A DNA stretch of 18,416 bases from Bacillota bacterium (GTDB taxonomy: Bacteria; Bacillota; Clostridia; Christensenellales; SZUA-584). The notes under the pieces are model-generated. The model ran no database searches, was not told where the DNA came from, and worked only from the letters and a program-made list of their open reading frames with translations. Shown here in pieces: positions 1 to 6,776 of the stretch. How positions within the stretch are numbered: position 1 is the first letter of the stretch; the number at the start of each line of letters is the position of its first letter. The translations under genes were made by a program, and so were the position numbers. The stretch lies in the NCBI GenBank assembly GCA_023396555.1, contig JAEWWC010000096.1:1-18416 (forward strand), in the 5' to 3' direction.

Positions 1-221
1 TGGCGAACTGGGGCGCGAACCACGGCGCGATCAACTACGGCCACATCGGCGCGGACCTGATCACGCTGGCGTCCATGCTGCGCATACCGGTGAACATGCA
101 CAACGTGGAGGAGGGCAAAGTGTTCCGGCCGTCGGCATGGAATGCTTTTGGTACGGAGAACCGTGAGGGTGCGGACTACCTGGCCTGCAAAAACTTTGGG
201 CCGGTTTACGGCATGAAATGA
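1..221 (+). CDS. fucI: L-fucose isomerase, C-terminal fragment (5' end outside window)
   Basis: The reading frame enters at base 3 and ends at TGA 219-221, giving the last 72 residues. The visible text includes ANWGANHGAINYGHIGADL, then ITLASMLRIPVNMHNVEEGK, then FRPSAWNAFG, and ends NFGPVYGMK. This closely matches my recollection of the C-terminus of FucI. That enzyme is a Mn-dependent cytoplasmic hexamer that converts L-fucose to L-fuculose (and D-arabinose to D-ribulose), the first step of fucose catabolism. The C-terminal region helps build the active site and the subunit interface. A strong terminator follows 4 bases after the stop, so this is the last gene of its transcript. The upstream part and any fuculokinase or aldolase partners lie outside the window. 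The family call is firm; the in vivo substrate is inferred. Confidence 0.9.
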   Translation, partial: ANWGANHGAINYGHIGADLITLASMLRIPVNMHNVEEGKVFRPSAWNAFGTENREGADYLACKNFGPVYGMK

Positions 222-224
222 GAT

Positions 225-267
225 AAAGGCGGCAAAGGCAACATGTCTTTCCTTTGCCGCCTTTTTT
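225..267 (+). terminator. Rho-independent terminator of fucI
   Basis: A 14-bp perfect stem (AAAGGCGGCAAAGG at 225-238 pairing with CCTTTGCCGCCTTT at 251-264) encloses a 12-nt loop and runs into a T tract. It starts 4 bases after the fucI stop codon. Confidence 0.93.
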
Positions 268-269
268 AT

Positions 270-298
270 TTGATTAGGAGTTTATATAACATTATAAT
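270..298 (+). promoter_or_regulatory. SigA-type promoter in the gap after fucI
   Basis: TTGATT (270-275) and TATAAT (293-298) are separated by exactly 17 bases. The -10 hexamer sits inside a perfect 14-bp palindrome, AACATTATAATGTT (288-301), which could be an operator or simply AT-rich chance. The -35 abuts the T tract of the fucI terminator. No plus-strand gene follows before the convergent regulator gene ends at 519, so the promoter would drive only a short transcript. Confidence 0.45.
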
Positions 299-304
299 GT
301 TTTC

Positions 305-445
305 TGAAAATATCGTTTAATCAGCATTTAAAGAATCAAACACTAAGTAGCTTGTTATGCTTGTTTGAAAGAGGATAGTGCAGAATTTGATAGTCTCATG
401 ACAGTTGCAATAAGGAGTTCATTCTTTGAACCCCTCTTTTATTTC
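305..445 (+). ncRNA. Possible orphan small RNA
   Basis: Transcription from the promoter at 270-298 would start near 305. It would meet a terminator-like hairpin at 413-435 followed by T-rich sequence, giving an RNA of roughly 140 nt. The ATG-started frames inside are tiny (7, 3 and 22 codons) and lack a ribosome binding site, so a coding role looks unlikely. I do not recognise an RNA family. It would overlap any read-through transcript of the minus-strand regulator as antisense. This is inference from a promoter-like and a terminator-like signal only; the rest of the 270-518 gap shows nothing else. Confidence 0.25.
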
Positions 446-446
446 T
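413..446 (+). terminator. Terminator-like hairpin in the gap before the regulator gene
   Basis: AGGAGTTCA (413-421) pairs with TGAACCCCT (427-435) around a 5-nt loop with one A-C mismatch, and CTTTTATTTCTTTT follows. It is oriented for plus-strand transcription although no plus-strand gene is present, which is why it is paired here with the candidate small RNA. Confidence 0.4.
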
Positions 447-518
447 TTTATAGATATTCAGGTTAATATCAGATGAGCCTGCACCCCTGTAACTCTAAAT
501 TATCTTAGGAATCTATTC

Positions 519-3155
519 TTAAAGTAAACTCAACTCCCGAACCAGCTTGATACACTGAACGCGGTTTTTCACGCCTAACTTGGCGTAGATGTTGCCGGTA
601 TGGGTCTTAACCGTCCTGAGGCTGATCCCCAGCTTTTCGCAGATTTTTTCATTGGTATCGGCGTTCATTATCAGCTCAAGCACTCTCTTCTCCTGTGCCG
701 TGAACTGGTCCATGATTTCCCCGGCTGCACCCGGAGATACCTCGTCATGCGCCTGAGCCGTTTGAAGCAGGTTGTGGCGTATCTGTGCCAGCAATTCTGC
801 AGCAAAGGCCTTCCGCTTCTTCAAAAGATCATCTTCAGACTGCTTTCCTCTGGATTTAATATATGCTCTAAGCAGCTGAGCCATGGGAGCCAATTCATCA
901 AGATAGCTTCTAATATATCCCTCGCTGAGCCCTATCCCAAGCGATTCGTCTATATATTTCAGCGCAAGGCGTATACGATTTTCCCTGAAAGTCAGCAATG
1001 CCAGAATATTCAGCACTTCCACTCGACTATGCAGCCGTTTCGTTTCTTCCGAGAATGCAAGGAGCCTTTGCAAAAGCAGCTGCGCGTCCTGCGTTCGCTT
1101 CAGCGATATCAAAGCTCTGGAAAAGACAATCAATTCAAATTCCCTGATCCGGCTGATTTCAGAGAAGATATTCAGCTTCTCTTTGGCAAGCCATTCCCGC
1201 ACTTGATCCATGTTCCCGATGTCGAGATTCAGCCGACAGCGAAAAGCGTCCAGCAGATAAAGCCAATGAGCCTTTCCCATACTATTTAGTTGTTTTTCGC
1301 ATTCATTCAGGACGGAAAAAGCACCGGATATGTCGCCGTCCGCCCTTTTGATCCGCGCAATATTCACCATGGCCGGAACAAGAGCGCCGGGACAGCGCGC
1401 CTCCCTTGCTTCCTTCAGGGCTTTTAGCAGCTGAGGTATGGACTCTTCAGCCCGGTTGATCTCATACAGGTATTCCCCGACTGCCAGCGGAGAATATCCG
1501 GGGTTTTTCGAAATAATTCCACGGTAACTTTCAGCCATCTTGTCGTAAAGCTCGGGGGCCTGCCGGAACAAGCCAGTTACCTTACCAACGGGGCAACGGT
1601 AAAAATACGCATCGGCTGCGTTCAAATCATAATATTCTGTTATTCTATAGGCTCCGCCGCTGTTCATCTCTGCCGCTGAAAAGATAAGCCGGACAAACTC
1701 GTTATTGCCTTCTCTCACGAGCAGATAGGCTTCAGCCATCATACAGACTCTTTCGCTGTATCTGTTCCACTTCGGATTCGGGGCATGCGGATAACCCTCT
1801 TTTAATTCCTTCATCCTCGCGATCCATTGCCTTGACAGGGCATATTCATCCGCGCTTGCGTAATAAAGCGCGTAAATCGCGGCAATCTTAAAACTACCAT
1901 CGCGATACTTGTCCGGCAGCCGCTTCACCCATGGCAGCAATCGGCCGAACTCAAATCTGCGGAGCATATCGTCGATCTGGTGTTCAATCAAATCAAAGGC
2001 CTGTTCATAGGCTTCCCCGTTCAAGAAATGGTCGATTGCTTCCGGCAGCTGCCCCTGCTGCAAATACCACTGCCCGGCCTTTGTGTGCAGCGCAAAAATT
2101 TCTTCCGGCGCTGTTTCTGAAAGAAGCTTTTGAAAAAAGCTCTTAAACAGGTGGTGATATCTGTAATTGTGCATTTGCTCATCCAGAGGAGTAAGGAATC
2201 CGCTTCCTTCACTGATTTCCATAAGCATTTTTCCGCCGTTGCCGTCGCCTGTCACGGCGTTGCACAGCGCTTCGGAAAGGGTATCCAGTACGCTGGTTTT
2301 CATGGCAAAGATACGTCTTTCCTGGCTCCATGCGCCGATCACCTCGTCCTTAAGATACTGTTCGATATCACGGCTGGACCGCGCAAGTCCGGCAATGGCG
2401 CTGCCGTTTCCATCGTCTTTCTCCATGGACATGGCGACGGCAACCAAAGCTGCCGCCCAACCTTCAGTATACTTCTCTATTTTCTCGATATTTCCATCGT
2501 CAAGCGCATACCCTCTGGCCTGAAAGAAATGGACGATATCTTCCTTGTCAAAGCGCAGATCGTTTTCCTCCAGCCGTTGTGCCTGCCATTTGATTCTGTG
2601 TCTGGCTGAATCAAACTCAGGCTCCATCCGGCCGATGAAAATCAGATGCATTTTTGCAGGCAAATAATCGATGAGGAAAGACAGGTTTTTTAATATGGAC
2701 GGGTCGTTGATCAGATGAAGATCGTCCAGTACAAGCAGGAAGTCTCTCTGAGCTTCCGATAGGCGATCAATCAGTATGTTGATATGGACGCCTGCTTTCA
2801 TCAGCTCCTGAGAAGAGAAAACGTATTCCGCATCTGTGCCGATACCGCATACTATCTTTTCCAGAGCGGCATAGACATATTGCCAGAACGTTACAGGATC
2901 ATTGTCCTTAGAATCGAGTGAAATCCAAGCTGACGGTAGCGTGCATTGGTCCAGCCAATCGAGAACTGCGGTGGTCTTACCAAAGCCCGCAGGCGCGGTA
3001 ACAAGCGTCAGCTTATTTTCCTGTGCAAGATAAAGCTTTGCCAGCAGTTTTTCTCTGCTGATTGCATTTTTGTTGATAGTGGGTGCTTGAAGCTTGGCCT
3101 TAAACAATTTGCAGTCTCCCGTGAATCCCGGCTCATGCTGTAACGTTTTCTTCAT
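519..3155 (-). CDS. MalT/LuxR-type STAND ATPase transcriptional regulator
   Basis: This 878-residue protein has the layout of large ATP-dependent LuxR regulators. The N-terminal NTPase shows a Walker A motif APAGFGKT (residues 54-61), a Walker B motif LLVLDD (140-145), an arginine-bearing strand FIGRMEPEF, and the family motif TEGWAAAL (230-237). A winged-helix/TPR-like helical middle follows. The C-terminus (about 818-878) is a LuxR helix-turn-helix with NEKICEKLGISLRTVKTHTGNIYAKL split across two helices. By analogy with E. coli MalT (about 900 residues), an inducer bound to the TPR sensor would drive ATP-dependent multimerisation and activation. I chose ATG 3155 over GTG 3206 because the GTG lies inside the best -35 hexamer and has no ribosome binding site. 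The gene diverges from the surface-protein gene at 3376, its most likely target. The inducer is unknown; a sugar from host glycans is a guess based on the neighbouring fucI. Confidence 0.9.
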   Translation of the reverse strand: MKKTLQHEPGFTGDCKLFKAKLQAPTINKNAISREKLLAKLYLAQENKLTLVTAPAGFGKTTAVLDWLDQCTLPSAWISLDSKDNDPVTFWQYVYAALEKIVCGIGTDAEYVFSSQELMKAGVHINILIDRLSEAQRDFLLVLDDLHLINDPSILKNLSFLIDYLPAKMHLIFIGRMEPEFDSARHRIKWQAQRLEENDLRFDKEDIVHFFQARGYALDDGNIEKIEKYTEGWAAALVAVAMSMEKDDGNGSAIAGLARSSRDIEQYLKDEVIGAWSQERRIFAMKTSVLDTLSEALCNAVTGDGNGGKMLMEISEGSGFLTPLDEQMHNYRYHHLFKSFFQKLLSETAPEEIFALHTKAGQWYLQQGQLPEAIDHFLNGEAYEQAFDLIEHQIDDMLRRFEFGRLLPWVKRLPDKYRDGSFKIAAIYALYYASADEYALSRQWIARMKELKEGYPHAPNPKWNRYSERVCMMAEAYLLVREGNNEFVRLIFSAAEMNSGGAYRITEYYDLNAADAYFYRCPVGKVTGLFRQAPELYDKMAESYRGIISKNPGYSPLAVGEYLYEINRAEESIPQLLKALKEAREARCPGALVPAMVNIARIKRADGDISGAFSVLNECEKQLNSMGKAHWLYLLDAFRCRLNLDIGNMDQVREWLAKEKLNIFSEISRIREFELIVFSRALISLKRTQDAQLLLQRLLAFSEETKRLHSRVEVLNILALLTFRENRIRLALKYIDESLGIGLSEGYIRSYLDELAPMAQLLRAYIKSRGKQSEDDLLKKRKAFAAELLAQIRHNLLQTAQAHDEVSPGAAGEIMDQFTAQEKRVLELIMNADTNEKICEKLGISLRTVKTHTGNIYAKLGVKNRVQCIKLVRELSLL

Positions 3156-3180
3156 TATATTCCAAAAGTTAATATGCGAC

Positions 3181-3208
3181 AATATAACGATGATATATGA
3201 TTTCACAA
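3181..3208 (-). promoter_or_regulatory. Promoter of the STAND regulator gene
   Basis: On the minus strand TTGTGA (3208-3203) and TATATT (3186-3181) are separated by 16 bases, predicting a start near 3174 and a leader of about 20 nt before ATG 3155. The hexamers match consensus at 4/6 and 5/6. The alternative GTG start at 3206 falls inside the -35, arguing against it. Confidence 0.45.
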
Positions 3209-3222
3209 AAACTACATGGACA

Positions 3223-3327
3223 GCATCGTTTGTGCAGTACTTTGGTACGATGCACCCTTCTTTTGTGTATGCTACGATGAAAACAACAGGGAAAACAGGC
3301 CGTTACTGTCACATATAGTCATTTGTG
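3223..3327 (+). promoter_or_regulatory. Candidate operator elements in the divergent intergenic region
   Basis: The 220-bp region between the regulator and surface-protein genes contains an inverted repeat, GCATCGT (3223-3229) and ACGATGC (3247-3253). A further TACGATG lies at 3273-3279. TTTGTG occurs three times in the same orientation (3229, 3262 and 3322). These could be binding sites for the divergent LuxR-type regulator. No clear SigA promoter for the surface-protein gene is visible here, which would fit an activator-dependent promoter. No match to a known MalT box was seen. Confidence 0.3.
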
Positions 3328-3375
3328 CGCGAAACTGAGTGCGATCATTTATAGCTTAAGACGGGGGATAGACAA

Positions 3376-6300
3376 ATGAAAAAAAGGCTGCTGATCACGA
3401 CATTGGTAATCGTTTTATTGACACTGTGCGTATGTCCCACAATATCACTGGCGGCGAATTATGAAATTAGCGCGAGCGGTACATACAATCTGGGCGATTA
3501 TACGTTCAGTGCAGACGATACGCTGACGATTAAGGAAGGTCTTACCGTCACTTTAAGCGGCAGTGCGACGAACATTTCGGTTGTCTGTGAGCCCAATGTA
3601 AACTTAACGCTGAACGGCGTTGGCATAACGGTTACTGATACCCATCAGTACAGCCCAATCGTTTTTACCGGCGGAACCTCAAATACGCTCACAATTTCAG
3701 GTACAAGTACATTGACGGCGCAAAACAATTACGCCGCGCTTCAGGTGGAAGGCTCAACCGCTCTGACGATCAACGGCAGCGCAACGCTGTATGCAACCAG
3801 CTTTCAGGGTGCGGCTATCGGAAGCAGTGTATTTGCCGATTGCGGTACCATCACAATCGAGGGTGGAAATATTGACGCGCAGTGCGGCTCTAATGGCGCG
3901 GGCATCGGCGGCGGCGGCGGCCGCAGCAACGGCACAATCAACATCACAGGCGGCAGCGTTTTTGCGTCGAGCGGTTTGCGCGGCGCGGGAATTGGAGGCG
4001 GCGGCACCGATTCGGGCACAGGCGGCAGCGGCGGTACGATCAACATCACAGGCGGCAGCGTGGAAGGGAAGTCGATGGGGGCGAATCATGGCGGCGCGGG
4101 TATTGGCGGGGGCGTCAGCGATTCAGGCACAGGCGGCAGCGGCGGCACAATCAGCATCTCAGGCGGCACCATCATCGCGACAGGCAACAGCGGCGGCGCA
4201 GGCATCGGCGGCGGTGAAGGCAGCACAGCGGGTGGCGCGGGCGCGGCGGTGACGATATCGAATAAAGCCAATGTAGATACGACGGGCTCGGGAACCGGAT
4301 ATGACTTGGGCGGCGGCGGTGGTGCCGTAAGCGGTGCAGGCGGTACACTTTTCATTGACGGATATTCCATATTGCGGCTACGCTCAAAAGGCACCAACGC
4401 GGTGGTTTCCGTCAATTCGGGAACAGTGACGGGAGCCAGCGGTGGCTCACTCTCGGGTGCGTATTATAACGGAACAAAGCTTTCGGGCGAAATCATCGAC
4501 TGGGGCGATCCGTACCTTGCGAGCGGAACCGGTTATACAATGGTCGGGTCGGAAGGCGTTATCGGAAACAGCGGCGATTATATCATCGTTGGAAAGAAAA
4601 GCCTTAATTATTCCACTGTAACGGTCAACTCAGGATTAACCGTCAACATCTCGCTGTTGAATACTTATATGTACCGGGACAACGGTTTTGCGCCTCTTGA
4701 TATACAGGATGCCACGGCTGTCGTAACGCTTTACGGCGATACGCAATTGTCCTGCAACGACAGACCCGCCATATGGCTTAGCCCAAGCTCCGAACTGACA
4801 ATTCAGGGCAGCGGCAGCCTGACGGCCACAAGCAACCTTGACGCCGGAATCGGCAGCTCAACGAACCAGGATAGCGGCAAAATCACGATCAAAAGCGGAA
4901 CGATCATCGCGACAGGCGGCTACGGTGCTGCGGGCATCGGCGGCGGCAGCGACGGCGAGGGCGGCAATATCACGATTGAGGGCGGCGATATCACGGCCAC
5001 GGGCGGTACATACGCATCGGCAGGCGGTGCGGGCATAGGCGGCGGCGCCTACTCCGGCGGCGGCAGCATCTCCATCACTGGCGGTACGGTGGAGGCGAAT
5101 GGCGGCTATAAATCGGCAGGTGTCGGCGGTGGCGGTACCACCAACACAATGTATGTCGGATACGGTGGCACGATCAATATATCCGGTGGCACCGTAAGCG
5201 CGACAGGCGGCAGCAACGGCGCGGGCATCGGCGGCGGGAACAGCGGCAGCGGCGGTTCAGTCATGATATCCGGCAACGCCCATGTAACCGCATCGGGCGG
5301 CGACAGCGGCGCAGGCATCGGCGGCGGTATAAATGGTGGCGGTGGAACAATCAGCCTGTCCGGCGGAACCGTCTACGCGGCAAGCGGCAGCGGCAGCGGA
5401 CAGGATATAGGATACGGCAGCGGCGGCTCAGGCGGAACGCTGAACCTGTCGGGAAACGCAGCGGCTTTTCTGTACAAAGACATCAGCCTTGCACCTGTGA
5501 CAACGACACACACGCACCTGACATTCACCGAAGACGTGGAAGAATCGTACGGCATCCCAATACCGTCTGCGTGGACGCCGACGTTTGGGGCGTTTTTGCG
5601 GATTCATACGCTTAGCTACAATGCCAACGGCGGCAGCGGCACAGTTCCCGCTTCCGTGATAAAATTATATACCGAAACGACGAGTGTGATGGGCGGTAGC
5701 GGACTGACGCGCGACTATTATACGTTCTCGGGCTGGAATACAGCAGCAAACGGCGGCGGTACGAATTACAGCCCGGACGATACTTTTACTTATAATGCCA
5801 CGACGACACTGTACGCAAAGTGGACGCCAGTGTCTTATACGATCACTTACAATCTGGATGACGGTACGCTCAGTACGCTGAACCCGTCGAGTTATACGGT
5901 CGAGAGCGACACATTTACACTCAACAATCCTGAAAAGCCCGGCTTTACCTTCATGGGCTGGTCCCAAACGGGTATGGACGGAACATCCATGAGCGTCACA
6001 ATACCGAAGGGATCTTCCGGCGACAGGGTTTATAGCGCCACCTGGCAGGCGAAATCAATTACCGGAATTCCCACAACACAAACCATGTATGTAAACGGAA
6101 GAATAACGCTGAACCCGGAGCCTTCTGGCGGCACATGGGAATGGGATAAGAATTTCTTCTCTGCTACGTTCAGCAGTCCTGCTACCTTTACTGCAAAGAA
6201 AGCCGGGACATCGGTGATAACGTACACGGTGAACGGCGTTTCCAGCAGCGTTACCGTAACAATACAGGATACGGTTTTGCCGAGTACAGGGCAGGATTTT

Positions 6301-6402
6301 ACTTGGGTGTATGCGCTTGTACTGGCCGCCGCGATACTCGCGGGTGGTGCATGGGTTTTGGTCCGCCGGGCAGGACAAAGAGGTAATGCGTTGATAGGCT
6401 AA
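3376..6402 (+). CDS. LPxTG cell-wall-anchored surface protein with two glycine-rich beta-helix-like modules
   Basis: This 1008-residue protein starts with a signal peptide (MKKRLLITTL..., cleavage near SLA-AN, residues 26-28). Two related modules follow (about 30-320 and 405-690), each with short beta-strand repeats leading into repeats of the type GTINISGGTVSATGG...GAGIGGG. After these come two Flg_new/Listeria-Bacteroides-type repeats (about 747-817 with NANGG...FSGWNTAANGGG...LYAKW, and 819-893 with FMGWSQTG), then a Big-like beta-sandwich (about 894-963). The C-terminus carries LPSTG at 968-972, a hydrophobic segment, and an RRAGQRGN tail. It is therefore a likely sortase A substrate displayed on the wall; adhesion or glycan binding is inferred. 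The ATG has GGGGGA upstream. No sortase gene lies in the window. The divergent STAND regulator is its probable controller. The enzyme-like catalytic motifs I looked for are absent. Confidence 0.9.
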   Translation: MKKRLLITTLVIVLLTLCVCPTISLAANYEISASGTYNLGDYTFSADDTLTIKEGLTVTLSGSATNISVVCEPNVNLTLNGVGITVTDTHQYSPIVFTGGTSNTLTISGTSTLTAQNNYAALQVEGSTALTINGSATLYATSFQGAAIGSSVFADCGTITIEGGNIDAQCGSNGAGIGGGGGRSNGTINITGGSVFASSGLRGAGIGGGGTDSGTGGSGGTINITGGSVEGKSMGANHGGAGIGGGVSDSGTGGSGGTISISGGTIIATGNSGGAGIGGGEGSTAGGAGAAVTISNKANVDTTGSGTGYDLGGGGGAVSGAGGTLFIDGYSILRLRSKGTNAVVSVNSGTVTGASGGSLSGAYYNGTKLSGEIIDWGDPYLASGTGYTMVGSEGVIGNSGDYIIVGKKSLNYSTVTVNSGLTVNISLLNTYMYRDNGFAPLDIQDATAVVTLYGDTQLSCNDRPAIWLSPSSELTIQGSGSLTATSNLDAGIGSSTNQDSGKITIKSGTIIATGGYGAAGIGGGSDGEGGNITIEGGDITATGGTYASAGGAGIGGGAYSGGGSISITGGTVEANGGYKSAGVGGGGTTNTMYVGYGGTINISGGTVSATGGSNGAGIGGGNSGSGGSVMISGNAHVTASGGDSGAGIGGGINGGGGTISLSGGTVYAASGSGSGQDIGYGSGGSGGTLNLSGNAAAFLYKDISLAPVTTTHTHLTFTEDVEESYGIPIPSAWTPTFGAFLRIHTLSYNANGGSGTVPASVIKLYTETTSVMGGSGLTRDYYTFSGWNTAANGGGTNYSPDDTFTYNATTTLYAKWTPVSYTITYNLDDGTLSTLNPSSYTVESDTFTLNNPEKPGFTFMGWSQTGMDGTSMSVTIPKGSSGDRVYSATWQAKSITGIPTTQTMYVNGRITLNPEPSGGTWEWDKNFFSATFSSPATFTAKKAGTSVITYTVNGVSSSVTVTIQDTVLPSTGQDFTWVYALVLAAAILAGGAWVLVRRAGQRGNALIG
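3880..4260 (+). repeat. First block of GAGIGGG coding repeats
   Basis: Residues about 169-295 of the surface protein hold four units ending in GAGIGGG, separated by strands such as GTINITGGSVFAS and GTISISGGTIIATG, with a unit of roughly 25-40 residues. GGCGGC-rich DNA gives open frames on other strands that are not genes. The regular G-x-I-x-I-x-G-G pattern suggests rungs of a right-handed parallel beta-helix. Confidence 0.8.
4845..5420 (+). repeat. Second block of GAGIGGG coding repeats
   Basis: Residues about 490-682 of the surface protein repeat the same pattern (AAGIGGG, GAGIGGG, SAGVGGG, GAGIGGG, GAGIGGG) with strands such as GTINISGGTVSATGG. It is longer than the first block and preceded by a similar non-glycine lead-in, indicating duplication of a whole module with different repeat numbers. 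Confidence 0.8.
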
Positions 6403-6464
6403 CAACCGGCCGTATTTTAAAAATGAAGTTCTGGCGGACATGGTTCATGACGAATACAATCATT

Positions 6465-6508
6465 AATAAATGTCGCGCGGCAAGAGTATTGGCCACGCGA
6501 CATTTATT
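6465..6508. terminator. Long hairpin, probable terminator of the surface-protein gene
   Basis: AATAAATGTCGCG (6465-6477) is perfectly complementary to CGCGACATTTATT (6496-6508). The 18-nt interior can add GGC/GCC pairs. It lies 62 bases after the surface-protein stop. The T-rich outer arm is part of the stem and there is no separate long T tract, so it is less typical than the other terminators here and could act in either direction. Confidence 0.5.
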
Positions 6509-6623
6509 TGTTGCTGTGGCTTTGCAAGCTATATCGTTGTTGTTCACAAAAAATCGGAATGCATCGGAGGCACTGCCTCTTGGTGGTTTTTGCTTCCTGA
6601 TTTGATGTATATTTAGTTTTTAT

Positions 6624-6660
6624 TTGCATAAATATCAGCAGGTTGCATTAATATTACAGG
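6624..6660 (+). repeat. Tandem imperfect direct repeat
   Basis: TTGCATAAATATCAGCAGG (6624-6642) is followed immediately by TTGCATTAATATTACAGG (6643-6660), differing by two substitutions and one missing base. Each copy could offer a TTGCAT -35-like hexamer, and the pair lies about 115 bases before the zinc-ribbon gene. An operator or duplicated promoter element is possible. Confidence 0.45.
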
Positions 6661-6776
6661 AACGTTAATATATACATAACATAAAATATGAATTAGAAAA
6701 AACAAGTGTAAATAATCAATTTATAACGGGGGGATTAATCATACAATTTCCAAACTAAAATAAGGGGGAAAGAAAC

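Larger units (their letters stand above)
6403..6776. other. AT-rich intergenic region after the surface-protein gene
   Basis: This 374-bp stretch has no credible gene. It contains a 13-bp perfect inverted repeat (6465-6508), a small GAGGC/GCCTC hairpin near 6566-6578 followed by a T-rich stretch, and a tandem imperfect direct repeat (6624-6660). The AAGGGGGAAAG ribosome binding site of the next gene ends it. Short open frames on both strands across 6423-6547 resemble each other only because they read the two arms of the inverted repeat. Confidence 0.6.

Noticed and set aside
3156..3206. GTG 3206 as start of the STAND regulator
   Set aside because: It has no ribosome binding site and lies within the best -35 hexamer; ATG 3155 begins the family-like N-terminus.
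3754..5318. Several open frames on other frames across the glycine-repeat gene, rich in Ala or Pro
   Set aside because: They arise from GGCGGC-rich coding DNA read in other frames, have low-complexity composition and lack ribosome binding sites.
3880..5420. Repeated GGCGCGGGCATCGGCGGCGG units considered as a CRISPR or non-coding satellite
   Set aside because: Spacing is irregular, units keep the reading frame and encode GAGIGGG; they are protein-coding repeats.
6299..6605. Two opposing short ORFs with similar text (NKCRVANTLAARHL and NKCRAARVLATRHL)
   Set aside because: They read the two arms of the inverted repeat at 6465-6508; similarity follows from symmetry, and neither has a ribosome binding site.
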